Of a stretch of DNA of 64,000 bases, positions 1 to 14,271 are shown piece by piece; position 1 is the stretch's first letter, and every line of letters starts with the position of its first letter. The translations under genes were made by a program, and so were the position numbers. The stretch comes from Hybos culiciformis (taxonomy: Eukaryota; Arthropoda; Insecta; Diptera; Hybotidae): contig OZ023273.1 of NCBI GenBank assembly GCA_964007475.1, positions 141,767,308 to 141,831,307 of the forward strand. Direction: 5' to 3'. The notes beneath the pieces were generated by a model that saw nothing but the letters and a program-made list of their open reading frames with translations, did not search any database and had not been told where the DNA came from.

Positions 1-719
1 ATTTAGGAAAGGATCATGAAGCTTGGCTAGGCGAAATGAACGACGGAATTAAGCTAACTTATAAAGCTGACTCAAATCAAATAGGATTTTTACAGCTTCT
101 ATCTGTAAAAGCAGAGCAAACCATAACTATTCATTGTAGAAACACAATAGCATATTATGATCAACACAAAGAGAGTTACAGGTAAGCAAAAACTAAAGTC
201 AACTGTGTATTATGTATTAAACTAATTTACTTTTAATTCAGACATGCTGTCAAGTTGCTATCTTGGAATGATGCTGAATTAACTGCTAAGGGACCTCAAC
301 GATTGAGATATGAAATATTACAAGATGACTGCAAAGTAAGTTAAACATCAATAAAAATTGATAATATAATATAATCTATTTTAATTAGTTAATTTCATAA
401 ATTTATTTTGATAATAACAATAATATCTCAAACTCAGAACCAATTGTGTTAACCATAAGTAAGATTTTTTTTTAATTTGTTTGAATGATGATCCATTCCT
501 AAATATTATATTTTCAAGGCGTTCTTATTAATTTCAAATTCTTTCAATATTAATTTTTTTTTGTTCTAGACTCGCAGCAACGATTGGGCTAAAACTATTG
601 TAAAATACACCACCGATAAATCAATCAGATTACCGATTGTAGACATTGCTATTAAAGACATTGGTGAATCAAATCAAGAATTTTGGATTGAAATCGGAGA
701 TGTATGTTTCTCTCCTTAA
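1..719 (+). CDS. Fibrillar collagen alpha chain, C-terminal (COLFI/NC1) end, 5'-partial
   Basis: Three exons (1-181, 242-335, 570-719) joined at GT-AG sites with consistent phase give the last ~120 residues of a fibrillar collagen C-propeptide; the frame starts at base 3 and the stop TAA is 717-719. Visible hallmarks are the GFLQLLS block followed by an ITIHCRN/AYYD segment, a DDC before the second splice, and a C-terminus EIGDVCFSP matching the usual I-G-P-V-C-F ending. In fibrillar procollagens this domain selects and trimerises chains in the ER and is cleaved off after secretion, and these cysteines form its disulfides. The Gly-X-Y triple helix must lie upstream of the window. Introns are short (60 and 234 bp). 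Drosophila lacks fibrillar collagens, so the host is not a close Drosophila relative. Family call is firm; the chain is not assigned. Confidence 0.9.
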
Positions 720-1612
720 TTTCAACATAAATTAAAAGCAAATTCAATATTCTTTATTGTACAAATTTCAAACTTTTAATTTATCTTTCCTAAAAAATTC
801 GAAAGAAAAAAAGACTCATTTGTTTCGTAAAAAAAATTTTTCTTAAGTGTTTACTGTAAGGTTTAATTATAAAAATTAATTGAAATAATTTTAAGTACTA
901 CTCTTTTTTGTTACCTAAAGACTTGAGGAAAAATGCATTGTTAAAATTACATGATGATGATGAATGAACAATTTTTAGTATAAGTCTTTGCAAATGTCTG
1001 TTCCTGTAAATAATTAAAAATAATATCTAGTAAAATGTAGATAATTTTATAAAATAATTTACAATTTATGTTTTTAATTTTTAACGTATAGGTGTTGAGC
1101 AATATAAAACAAGATTATTAATTTTCTGAAAAAATAATAATTGATTATTTTCTTCTATACCTAAAAAGTTACGAATTTTAATTTTATATTTATCTCATTT
1201 AAACACTTTAAGGAAAATAATGTTTTAAGCAATATTCACACTGAACATTTTTTGTCATAAAATTCACATCGGTCCAAGGACCTCAATACGGTGATTGATG
1301 TGTTAATAATAATTTTCCACATTTAGTTATAAATTCTGAGCTCTTATTTTATTCTCAAATTACCTACTTAAATAAATATTTAAAAAAAAACAATAATCTT
1401 CCCAATATAAATTAATATATCTTTCGAAACCATAAAAGAGAACAATACAATTTTTCAAAATTTACTCAGCTTGAAACTTGCACGACTAAAAAAAATGTAT
1501 AGTTGCAAAAAAAAAACACCCGCTGGTTATATAAAAAATTAAAATGAATCATGGTATGTAATATATATATAAGGTCTTTTTATAGGGACACTTTAATCAA
1601 GATTTTGGTTTA
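720..1612 (+). other. Collagen 3' UTR and A+T-rich downstream DNA
   Basis: No further reading frame is seen. The first canonical AATAAA on the plus strand that I found after the stop is at 1371-1376, so the 3' UTR may be about 0.65 kb. The exact cleavage site cannot be placed. Confidence 0.4.
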
Positions 1613-1965
1613 CTTTAAATTAGTGGTCGACAAACTATGACCCGTGGGTCACGGGGTGACCCAAAGCATTATTTCATGTTATCCGCTACGAAATTGTGAA
1701 GTATTTCCCAAAATCAATGAATATATTTTTTCCTTACAACATTTGTATATAAAAATTTTTTGTTTACAACAAATGCATGTAAAATTTAAAGTTTTTCCAG
1801 CAATTATTTTTGTAAGTCCTAGTTTGCTGGATAATAAATAAATTAACTAATTTTTAACTATATTTTTCATATAAAATTGCCACTGACCCACAATAAGTTT
1901 AAAAAATCTCATCTTACGCTAATTTTACCCACGACTAAAAAGTTTGCAGACCGCTGAGTTTAAAT
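1613..1965. mobile_element. hAT-type MITE (non-autonomous), ~337 bp with 8-bp target duplication
   Basis: Element 1621-1957. The left end TAGTGGTCGACAAACT and the reverse complement of the right end (TCAGCGGTCTGCAAACTT) form imperfect terminal inverted repeats of the CAG[T/C]GGTC..CAAACT type seen in hAT elements. It is flanked by ctttaaat (1613-1620) and gtttaaat (1958-1965), 7 of 8 bases identical and of the 8-bp size typical of hAT insertions. The interior has the short GACCC/GGGTC motifs common next to these ends and no coding capacity; the 65-codon open frame inside it is not a gene. Confidence 0.65.
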
Positions 1966-4900
1966 AATACAAATAATTCAAATATTCCAAAAAATATGAA
2001 TTTAAGAATTACAAATTACATACTCGTACATTCAATTCGATTTTCATTCTCAACTTTGTTTTTGGTCTACTTCTAAAATAGATTTAATATATCTGTATAC
2101 ATATTTTTTGGTAATTTAATTATCAAATGAAGATGAGATAAAAAAAAAATGTAATTTCAACACTTTAGAGAAGTTTTTTAAAATGAAAATTAATATTCTT
2201 GTAACATAAATTGATATGCATTTTAATTTTTTAAAAAAACTTTTTAAATCTGGGTTAGTGAACTGAAGATTTCTCACACATATTTTAAACTTAACATCTA
2301 ATATTTCCTCAATATATTTTTTCAGAATATTGATATTTAATTTATATTTTCTCAGTATTAAGATATTACAAACGAAAAAAAAAATTATTTTAGTTCTAGT
2401 AAACTTTGAATGTTTGTATCTTTTATAAAGCTCATTTTTTTTTTAACAAAAACAATTGAATCTATGAAGAAAGCTTTTGAGTGAGTTTTGTATATGTTTC
2501 TCATAGGTTGCAATCGTCTCAAAAACGTCGTATTCTATATTTATTTAATCAAAACTTAAATTGAATCTTATGGTGTTTATGAAAAATTAATTTTATTCGT
2601 TAGGTAAACTGTTTTATTCCCAAAATGGAATATAATATTAATATTTTATCATAGCTTCATCAATGTAAGAAATATGGTAGTAATATTATGTACTAATATG
2701 TAGCAAAAATTAGATTTATTTCATTGTTTGTCTAAAAATTTATTCATAGGTTTATTAGAGTCAGTCTATTGGAATTAAACAAAGTTACTGACATTAACTA
2801 TAACTTTTAACAATATTATTTGGCTTAGTCACAACAAACATTTCAACTAGATTAATATGAATAAAGTATTAAGTACCATATATAAAATTAAGTTTCGCAG
2901 GCTAACAATAGAATGGACATTAACAACAGTTTACAGAAAAATTCCTTTATAATTATTTTGATGCTAACTGCCTCCGTATTGCCAAAAATTTACATTTTCA
3001 CTTTTTAAGAAAAATATAAAAATGAGAAAAATTAAAAATCATTTAATATTTTTGCGGTTTTTTTTTTATATAAGGAATTACCGAAATAGATTAAATTAAA
3101 ATGATATACGTTCAATAAATTTGAATTTTTACTAGATTCATATGTACACATACATTCGTATATATATAGTACCTGTCTATAAGTATACTAATTTTATTTT
3201 CGAATGAAAAATAAAATGACTTTAAGATTACGATGACGACAACATGATCAAAGTATATTATGTAAATGAGATTAAATGCGAAGGTGGAATAATTTTTAAT
3301 AACAAATATGATTTTGTTATTTTAAATTAAAATTAAAAGAATTGAAAAAGAAGATTAGCTCATTATATATATTTTTTTAAGAATATATATTATATTGAGA
3401 AAAATTATTATTAATAATATTACATCATAATCATAATAAAACATTTAATCGTTTTATCGTTGAACCATAATACATTATTTATCTTTTATTAACAGAAAAA
3501 TTTCTGATGTTTTCTAAATCTCGTACCTACTGATTTCATCGGCTTAAGAGAGAATTTTTTACATATTTCAGTAAAATTATTCCAACTTCAAGAAAACCAA
3601 ATCTTTCTACTTTATTTCAATAATTTTCTTTCTTATACATAATGAAACTAACATACAACATTAGACATAATGTTTTCATATACATAAGTATAGTTTATAT
3701 AGAATTTAGAAATGTTGACATCATCAAATTGGCAAAAATCAATAAAAGATGAAACAAAAGAAAAACAAATCTTAATACATGAACCCTATAAGAATCTTAA
3801 TCATATTTTGAATTTTCTTAAAATTTAATATCATATTTTAAATTGAAGTAAGATAAACTATACCTCATGTATAAGTAAAATGTTATGTTATTCTTACATA
3901 AATTCTTTTATTTCCCTTTTTTATTTATATTAAAATACACGCAATATTATTTAATTGCTGTTATATTTTATAATGAATATAATATTCATCAAATAATCTT
4001 GAAAAAGGTCAAATTTTCATTTTAATTTTCTTTTATCAAGAATAAAAATATCTTGTTTATGTAATTTTCTTATTGTGAATAAATGAAATCACTTTTTTGA
4101 TGGGAAAGTTAATGCTGTTGATTTTATGTCATATTACATTGATTTAATTTTTGTCTAACAAAAATAACAATTCACAACAAATTACAGCTGCTACGTGATA
4201 TTTTTGACTAAAATATAAATATAATAAAACATGTATTGACATCATCATAGATCAAAGAATAAGATAAATTTCGAAAAAAATATATATAAATATATATATA
4301 GTATGATGCTGATTCAACTTTCATATAGGAATAAGTGTAATAAAAACACTGTAAGCACATACTTAGCATATGTTTTCTAAATAGATACAAAGCTTTAATT
4401 TCGCAAAAAGAAAGCATTAGCAGATTAGTATCAAAATATTTTTCTTTGTTAAAAAAATTTATTATTTAATGCATGTACTCATGGACTTACTCATAATACA
4501 TAATACTTCATTGAGACTTTAAGATAAACACTATACTGTAGTCACGTTTAGGTTATAAAATTGTCAAATGTAGTAACGAGATTTTTTTGCAGTATTTGTA
4601 GCCTACTATTAATTATAAAAAAAAAGTTGAATTGTCGGAATTTTCAGTACGTACTAAAGACTTAAAATTTTATACAGAGCTAAATTTAATAAGCTCTTAC
4701 TTGTGCAGATATAATGTTATTTCTATATTTCTTATTAAAGAAAATATACTATTGAAAACAATCAGTGATGATTTTTTAATTTTCTTCTTAAAACAAAAAA
4801 ATCATATTTTTTCCTCCTCTCCTAATTAAATAAAATGTTATAAACTCATATATTAAATTAAATTAACACATTTCTTAGATAATCATTTTTATATAATTTC

Positions 4901-7900
4901 AGTTTTATATGTTTCAAAAGTTTCACGTGAAAAATTTCTGTATGTAAAAAAATTAAGATAATTTTATTCTAATAAATTAAATAATAAAAAATCAATTTTT
5001 CATTTTTTCTTGGTAAAAACAAGAAATCTAATCAAATTGCAAATTTTTTTTCCGCAAAAGAATGAAAAATGAAAAAAGAAAAAATAAATAAAATTTCAAT
5101 TTTCTTATGTAAATATATGGAAATAAATTGCTATATTTCAATATTACAACTTGTTGCTTGTTGATGGATGCTACTTTCTTTTTTTTTCCCCTATACGCAG
5201 TAATAAAAATTTAATTTGAATTCAAATTTCATGTTCATATAAATAAAAAAATAAAAAAGAAAATATTTTATATAACATTTTATTCTCAAGTTGTTTGAGG
5301 TAAAATATTTTTGCTATCAATTAATATCGATTTTGAAGAATAGATAGATTTATAGTATTATTATAGAAAAAGTGTTATTCTATATTAGTTATAGTTATTC
5401 TATATTAGTTATAGTTTTTAAAAAAGACATCTTGCATAGCTTTCTTAAAATAATAATAACAAGAATAGTTTAAATATAAATATTATACGATATTAAAAAT
5501 CTTTTGACGTGCTTATCAGCTTTTAAAAATAATTATGATAGATACACAAATTAAGATATATTAAAGTAGATTTATAAGGCACTTTGTTATACAGAAAATG
5601 TATAAAATAATGATGAACGACAGCATAACCTTATGATGATGGGTATGTTATTTCAAAAAGGTATTTAATAAATTTGGCCGGGTTCAAATAGAACCGAAGT
5701 TTACAAATAGTTAGATATTAATTTCAGTTCAATGATTTTAATAATGAGTTATAATTGTAATAATAATTTCGTGATCCAGAACAAACCTAAATAACCATCT
5801 TTCTTTAATCCCTTTACCAGGTGTATACATAATATAAACATATCTACTAATTTCCTGTCAATATCAGAATCAATATAAAAAATAGTATCGATTTATGAAA
5901 CATATATAAAGACAATTTTTTTTATATTTTTTATTACCAGTTTCATAATTAAATATTTCTTGCCAATATTTTCAAAAAAAATTATTTTGCACATGTGTTT
6001 TCTCATAAGAAGTTTACTTTAAATCCTTTTTAAATCATTAAATTACCACAAATATATCAAATCATATACTTTATTTTTATTATTTCAAAATAAAAATAAA
6101 TAAATAAGGAAGATAAATGACCAATTCAATTTCTATATATAAATACAAGGTAAATGAAATACATAATATACTTAAACTATATAGTTATTATTACAAGGCT
6201 ATAAATACATAAACAGTATTGTGCAGATCGTTTGTAGCACTATTATTTCTTGTTTTTACCAATAATTTGTCTAGTTATCTATAATTTTACATTTTTTTTC
6301 ATTTGGACAGTACTGTACGTATAAATTGTAATTTATATACCTTTGCTATAATATCTGTCTAGATTGGATAGGTTTTGTTACCTTTAGATTTTATGATAAT
6401 AATATTATGATCCATATTGAATCCTTTTATTAGAAATCACATTAAATATAAAGAATTTTATTAAGTAGTTGTCCTTTTTTTTCTATACTTTATTACCCGA
6501 AAGGATTTGTAAAGGTTGTTGTGGTCAAGGAAAATAAAATTTTTCTATAAGTTTGTACTTTCTTGCAACTAAGTGGGAAGAATTTTTTTGTAAAAAATTT
6601 TTATAATGAACTTTAATATTTGACTTCTTTCATTTTGAAATACTTATTGGCGGAATTATTTCAATATACCATTAATTTTCTCGTATTTTTATATTTGAAT
6701 TTGACGTAACTCTGTCGTCATGTTTTGATGTTGTATTATTATAATTTTCCAATCATATTGTTATTTAAAGTATCGATTAGATTTCCTTGAACCTTCTTCC
6801 TTCCTTCTATAATTTAAAATAAATCTTGTACAAAAACTATAATAATATCAATTCGAGACAAATTGATAAGTAACTAAAAATTCAATGTACTTGTGTACTA
6901 TATAGATACATATAGGATTTATATATAAATCTTCCTTGTAATACAGCTCCAAATCTTTCATAAAATTATAATTTACTGCACAAAAAAACATGGAATGTAT
7001 AGGAAGTCTCTTAAGTGGAAGGTACATAGAATTGTATATATACATATGTACATATATTATATTTTTAGGAATTATTATCAAAAAATAAAATTTGGAAGGA
7101 ATCTATTTTTGAATTTAATAGTACAAAATGTGGAATAACTAAGGACATAAAAATGAATTTGCAAAATTATGTAACAGAATTATAGGTATCACATAAGAGA
7201 CTTAACTTTAATATTATTATGTTCATTGAGACAAAATATCACTTACTATACAATTTTTAAAATGCACATTATATATTGTAAAACTTTCTATTCTTATGTG
7301 ATTTTTAAAATAGGATTTCTTTTCTTGGAAAATTCTAGTCTTATAAATAAGTAATATAATGTAATGAACTAATATGCAATATGATAAGAATAAAATATTT
7401 TCTATGACACAATATACAACAATTATTTAAATTTTTATAATAGTTATGTAGATACTGGTGCATTTCTCCAGTTTACACTACAGAGTTAAAAATCATCATT
7501 ATAATCATAGATTTCAATGGTTAGAATTCCACAAATGGTAGTGCTTTAGTTCTGTAGTTGATATGAATTAAATAAACTATCTTGAATTTATTAAAAACTA
7601 TAACACAAGCTATAGATAAGCTTTAAAATAATATTATTTATTTATAAAAAAAAGCACTTTGATTAACTCATTCTAAGTTTAATCAGAAATTTTGATGCGC
7701 TACAAATGATTATTATTATCCACTAATTTTCATTTGTGCATATTATACACTAAAACAGCGGCAAAACAGCAGGTACATATGACATCAATAAGAAATTAAT
7801 ACATTCATTCATAATCATATAGTTTAAAAAATATTGTGGTTTCTTTTTTTTAAAGATAATAAAAATATTACTCAATTCTAACCAATTAAATCTAGTAAAT

Positions 7901-10900
7901 GAATAAATTAAACCAAAAAAAAAAAAATACATAGAATCACTGCTTACAGAATTAAATGAAATAAAAAAAATAAAATTTAGAATTCAATCTTTTTCCATAA
8001 ATGTTAAGAAAATTATTATTTAACACTTTTAACCTTTTCTTATCGATTCTTTCTCTTCATTTTATTCTCTAACTAAACATTGAGTCATGAATTAAATTGC
8101 AATTTTAAATTGAACATAACTGTCAATTATAAAATGCAAATTCAAAGAATTTATAAATTATTAGACATATAACATAAAAAAGTAATAAAGTTCATTAGCT
8201 TTAATGTTTATATGCGCATTTAATATGTTTGTATTCTTCTTGTTTTTAACTTATAAATTCGCATGAAATTCGCTACAATAATGGACAATAATGGAAATAA
8301 GGCATTCTCAAACATAATGTTATTTGAATGAGCTAGGTCAAGTGTAACTTAATTCAGATTGACTAAAATGAGCTTTAAACAAGCATGAGTTAAGACATGG
8401 ATCAGGTTAGATATAAATGTCAAATATGAATGCTATACTTATATTACAAAAATGTGAATTTCATAGAATGTGTTATGATTATAGATTATAGATTATAGAT
8501 TTAATGTTGCATTACGAATGAATAAGTGATGAAGAGGTTCTTTATACGGCAACCAAGTAAAATTTAAAGGATAGAAAATTTCCTGAATAGCATTAAAATA
8601 TTAAACTCAAATTTAAACACATATCACTCTAAAATCAGTTTTTCATGAGGAAATAATATATTTCTAGTTTGCATTACATTTGAAGAATTTCACTAAAAGT
8701 ATTTTTTAAATAAATGTCGAATAATTGTTACAGACAGGAAGTACTGCAGAGTTAGTTACATCATAAAAATTGAAGTAATGTTTCGTGAAATTGAACTAAG
8801 GAACAAAATGTCGAGTCGCCTGTATTCTTAAATGTCAAATAATAAAATAACTATGGTTCTTTTTTTATGGGAATAAAATTTATGAATAATAAAAAAAAAC
8901 TATTCGTATATAAATGTAGCAATTATCAGAAATTCTTCCCAAACAAAAATATTTATTAAATTTTGCAAAAAAAAAACGAAGACCAATTTTGTAGGCTTTA
9001 TAGGCTCTTGATTTGGAAATGGAATGGAGTTAGAGGTTAGCTAGAGAACGCTCAACTAAACACAATTTTTGGGCTCATATCTCACTATCTAATATTAACC
9101 CCCAATAACATGTTATAGTACAGATTACAGAATCAAGATAGTTTCTGTATGGGTAGCAATATTGAATGATAATAAAATTTAACATTTTCTATTATTTTGC
9201 TTATGGTGACAAATAAAAAGCTTCCAAAAATATGGATTTTGTACTATTTAGTGTGCATTGATAGCGAAAATAAACTTCCATTTGAAAAATTGTAATTGCT
9301 GACTGCACAGCGAACATAAATATATAGTAAAACTTTTATTTCGGTATAATTTTTTTTTTGTAGTTTTTATATTAAGAAACACTTAAGGGTTCAACAGACG
9401 ATAAAAAAATTATAAACAAGAAATTTAATAAAAGCATGAAAAAACTATACTTGTATAGGACGAAAAGCAATCTTTTTGAGAGGAAAAAATAAGATTCATT
9501 CTTGTTGTCGGAAAGTTTTTGTTTGTTTTTTTTCTTTTTTTTTTTTTTTTTGATAAAATGTATCTTGCAATAGTAACAAGAAAATATGTTTATTTTTTTC
9601 CTTCAAAACAGAACCGCATGTGCTCTATAAATAAAAATAAAAAAAAAATACTATCAACTTATAAAAAAAAAAAAAATAATTGATTATTGAACAACATGAA
9701 TGGAAACATGAGAGAAAATTTATTAAATGCATAACAAATTAGATCAAAATATATATTTAAGGGAAACCTATGTGATGCATTTGAACAATTTTATGATTTT
9801 CTTTTTGTTGTATTTCAGTTTGTTTTTTACAGAATAAAATTTTCAATGATAAGCAGCTAGATTATGCTGAACATAAACAATCTACAATTTAGAGACCTTA
9901 TATTTAGATTTCTATATCCCAATAAGCGTGATAAGAAAATATATATTTTATTTTAACAAGTGCAGTTGATTATATTCTCATTATTTTAACTTAAGTATTT
10001 TGGATTTTTTTTAATTGTGTATAATTCCATTTAAATATTGTCTAAAATGAATGTTTTTCCATATTTAATGTCTTCACTTTCATCTCAAGTACATTTAATT
10101 AATTTATACATATATTTTTAACAAACATGACCTATGTAATCTTGAATTTACTTTCAATATTAATTTAATATGTAGAATGTACTTTTTTGTCAATCTAATC
10201 TAGTTATATTTAAATTTTTATATGAATTTTAATTGCCTGCACTTAAGTTTAGTTTTATTTTTATTTTGTTTTCCTTTTTTAACACATTTCACCGCGTAAA
10301 ATCTTCAACATAATAAATATAAAGTAAAATAAGAAATTTCGTATATATTTTTTAACACTCTTTTTCTCTCTCTGTGTCACCGCCGCCGTTTATTAAACTT
10401 TAAGTTATATATACACGAAAAGAAAACTTCCGCATAAAATTGTTTTATATTCACAAAAAAATTCAAAAAATTCATTATACATATTTAAAATAGGAATTCC
10501 ATAATAAGAAATGAAAAAAAAAAAACAAATAATAAAAAAAAAATAAAACGAATAATTTTGTTTTTCAAGACAAAACAAAATATAGCGCAGTGAATTTCAC
10601 TTCTTTCTATCTGCTGACCAAGATATTTCATTTTTGCATTTTTTTTAACACTATACTTAAAAGTTATTTAAATTTTTCATGCATAGAAAACTTTATGTGC
10701 ACTGAATTTTTTGCTTCATTAATAAAAACATGCAATGCGTAAAAATAATATTTTCTGTAAATTTTTTTTTTTATTGAAAGAGATAAATTTTGCAATAATA
10801 TTGCAAAATTGGGGCGTTAAATAAAGGGGAATTAAAAATTTTTTCTTTTTTGGAATAGATATATAGAATTTTTTTTTATATATGTAAATATTCCTAGTTA

Positions 10901-12490
10901 TTAATATTGTGGTGTGTTCATTCACGATAATAATTTTTGTAAATATTAACAAGGGAATAAAACTATAATTTGATAACAGATTACTTTGAAGACTATATAT
11001 TATAGGTGTCATTGTAGATTTATTAGGAAATTTATTAGCACACATTTGATTGAGCAAATTGAACACAAAAGTTTTAGCAAGCATTTAATTGACTAAAAAA
11101 ATCATTTATAGACATAATTGTTTTAGGAAACTGATGCAGCTTTAATTGTTATCAAAGAAATTTACATAGTCAGTATCTATTTTTGGCCAAGTATTAAATC
11201 CGTGATTGAAATTGTAAAGAATTAGTAGAATTATTGTAAATTTATTGTATACGAAGACCACCACCAACCTATCTATAAAATATAAATATTAAAGTGAATT
11301 TTTGTATGTTTGCTAAATATAGGATTTCGGATAATACATGTTTCGTACACACAAATACCTTCACATCCGATCGTTACTAACCCGCGAAAATCTAAAAAAA
11401 ATCGCTATTTTATAATAATAAATAAAAATAAAATATTTATTTAACTAGGCGAGATTTATTATGAATATAATATTAATTTTTTTAGAAGTTATACTAGAAG
11501 CCTCAGTTACCATTTGCATACAATGTTTCAGTATAGTCAATTCGTCAAACAAGATAGAAGTACCTATATACTTAATATATTTATAGGAAATAAGAAACAT
11601 AGAGATTTGATTTAAGTTTCATTAATAAAAGGCCTAACAATATTCGCATAAGTAGTATTAAGTATTTGTATTTTAATTTTAATTTTTTTTTGTCTAAAAT
11701 AGTGAAATATACAAATCATGGTTCATTCATTTCATAAGAAAGAAAACACAAAAAAAAAACTTTGCTTTTTAAACAAATATAAATTTCTATTATAACATTT
11801 ATTTGTGTAAAATAATTATTGAATTTATTCCATGACGAATTTAAATTATCAATTCCTTATTATTATACTGTTTCGTTTTGTCAATTTTGCACAGATTTAA
11901 TTTTTTTTTTTATTTTAAAACAAAAATTTTTACCCTATTGTGGGGTGTAAATCAATTTGACTTATCGCAGTGAATAACAAAAAAAAAAAAATTGTAACAA
12001 AATCGCACACATATTCGCCTAATGAATTAGACCTAAAAAAAAAATAAAAGAAAAAAATTCAATTATTTTTTTATTTACAAAATGTTGTACATTTATTGTA
12101 AAAACTTTTTAACAAAATATTTCCGCATAATTTTTTGTTATTTTTTAAATTATTAGTTAGCATTCAATTTATATGTATGTATATAGGTAATGTATATAGT
12201 ACACATAAAGCATAAAAACAAAATAAGCACAAACTTGTTAAGCGACAATTTTAGTGTATACCGCAAATCAATTGGCGAGTATAAATTTTTGTGTTTTATT
12301 TTTGTTGGAATTAAATAAAAATATAATTTTTTTTTTATATAAATTGGGTGCAAGTATTTTTGAGTAAAATGACCTTGAAAGATTATTTTGAATAAAATAA
12401 AAAAAAAAGTTCAAAAAAAGAAAGCATCAAATAAATTAGAAAAAAAATATAAAAATTATAATATAATTATGAGTTTGCTAATTATTATAT
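1966..12490. other. Long A+T-rich intergenic or intronic region
   Basis: About 10.5 kb of A/T homopolymer runs and TA-rich sequence. Open frames here are short, lack splice context or family resemblance, and look like chance. A 20-bp unit is tandemly duplicated at about 5378-5417. A small patch at 11350-11400 has higher G+C and, on the minus strand, follows a pyrimidine-rich acceptor-like stretch; it could be an exon but too little is open to say. Nothing else is supported. Confidence 0.5.
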
Positions 12491-12563
12491 GTTTCCGTGG
12501 TGTAGCGGTTATCACATCCGCCTAACACGCGGAAGGCCCCCGGTTCGATCCCGGGCGGAAACA
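12491..12563 (+). tRNA. tRNA-Val (anticodon AAC)
   Basis: The 73-nt sequence folds as a cloverleaf. The acceptor stem GTTTCCG pairs with CGGAAAC (12556-12562), with discriminator A at 12563. The anticodon stem TCCGC/GCGGA encloses loop CTAACAC, giving anticodon AAC at 12524-12526, which reads valine GTT codons. The internal promoter is intact, with A-box-like TGGTGTAGCGGTTATCAC and B box GGTTCGATCCC. No intron is present and CCA is not encoded, as expected for a eukaryotic nuclear tRNA. It stands alone in A+T-rich DNA. Confidence 0.96.
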
Positions 12564-12570
12564 TAGGGAA

Positions 12571-12579
12571 TTTTTTTTT
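12571..12579 (+). terminator. Pol III terminator of the tRNA-Val gene
   Basis: A run of nine T on the coding strand begins 8 nt after the tRNA discriminator base, the standard RNA polymerase III stop signal. Confidence 0.85.
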
Positions 12580-14070
12580 ATTTTTTTTATTATAATGCTT
12601 TATAAAATGTAAAAATTTAATCTTTTGTTTATATTATTCTGACTACGCATTTTATTGAATCTATAAAACAACTATTAAATATATATTCATATATAAAATA
12701 TATATAAAAATTTAATTATAACTTTTTTAATACGATACCTGAGATTCAGATAATATGTATATTATAATATATATTAATTATATATAGGTATATCACAAGT
12801 TTTTATTTAAAATCTAAACTGTCAAATTAGTACGCAGTTTCAACCTGATATTACCTAATCTAAACCAAAAATGCTGACGTCCAGTTTAATAATTTTATAA
12901 TATTTGTTTCGCCGCTGACATGGGGACAATTATGTACATTTGTTTTATCGAGCTTAATTGCAGCATTAATGTTTAACTGTCAAAATATCTTTTTTACTTT
13001 ATTATTTACAATTTCTTGTTATAAGCAATTTTGACCATAACATTATTGCATGGTAAACAAAAAGTGTGTACATACGTAGAGTGCACAAAATAATAATTCA
13101 TTTTTCAATAAAATATCTTGATAAATTGTACAATGTATACAGTTTGCAGAAGAAAAAAACTTATAAAATACAAAAATGTGAATAATTGTAAGTAATAAAT
13201 TAAAAACGTTGATTATTAAAAGTTGTGTAGTATACGACGCCACGTCTACGATATTTTGGATTAAAAATATTGTCGATCAACAGCCGTAAACTGTTCATTT
13301 CAGTTTTATGAGAAGCACATAATCAATTCATAAATTTTGACTAGCAGAGTGATCATCTCTTATGCTGTTAAATTACGATTCTAAACCACAAGATTACACT
13401 CTAACGATATCGTTATTCTGAAGCTTCTCAAGGCACTATGTAGGATTTTAGACTTTAAAGGCTTATATTCCGAAGTTTAAACTCTTTTTCAATATTAGAA
13501 ATTATAAGCTGCACGCTATTTCCAACTACAATTTTGTGAATGAAACATAAGTATTAGAAGTTCGAAAAATGTACAAAAAATTGATATTGCGGAACGATTT
13601 TTGCTATTATACTATCCTTGTGCCCTAGGTAATCAAATCACATGTAAATTTTGCAATCTATTTGTTTTCCAATTGATGATTTCACTCAGTTTAATGACAT
13701 GCAAAAATTATATTAGAAACTATTATTATTGCATTATGTTAAGTTTACGTTATATTATGAAAACTATATACTTTTTCAAGTTGAAAGCGTTAATTTCTCT
13801 AATAAATTAAAAAAAAAAAATTTCTATATGCAGTTCAACATTAAAATGTAAATATTTATAATATAGAAAAACATTATAAATTTATAATAAAATCTTTTAA
13901 TGTTTTAATATTTTTTGCAATTATTACAAGTTTGTTCGAAACAGATAACAGTTGTCAGATAACAATGACAATGATTGAAATAACAAGCAAAATTTTCTAT
14001 AACTTTAACATTTTAACTTGCGGCGAGAAGAAAATATTAAGTTTTGAATATACAAAAACATTTAACATAC
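12580..14070. other. A+T-rich DNA, no supported gene
   Basis: TA-rich sequence with scattered short open frames on both strands. I see no conserved coding signal, RNA gene or element ends. If the polyglutamine exon to the right is real, this stretch belongs to its first intron. Confidence 0.4.
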
Positions 14071-14270
14071 CCTGTTAATGGTGATGAACCTTGGCTAGCT
14101 GACTTAACAGTCGGCTGACCATTAATTCTTTGTTTATTCGAATGTTGTTGCTGCTGTTGTTGTTGTTGTTGTTGTTGTTGCAGCTGTTTTTGATGATGTT
14201 TTCTTTCATTTTCTTCATTTTCAACTGAATCGCTGGTAACAATTTGTTCCAGCATTTGAATTTTCAGCAT
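14071..14270 (-). CDS. First coding exon of an unidentified gene, polyglutamine-rich
   Basis: An ATG at 14270 opens a frame of 66 codons plus two bases ending at a donor, GG|GTATGT (intron begins at 14070). An in-frame TAA lies about 55 nt upstream of the ATG with no convincing acceptor between, so this looks like a true initial exon. The peptide begins MLKIQMLEQIVTSDS, has an acidic EENERKHHQKQ segment, then 12 consecutive glutamines (residues 31-42, CAA/CAG mix), then HSNKQRINGQP and a Ser-rich end. Such mixed Q tracts are common in regulatory and neuronal proteins, but I do not recognise this one. Later exons should lie at lower coordinates on the minus strand; none could be assigned. Confidence 0.5.
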
Positions 14271-14271
14271 A

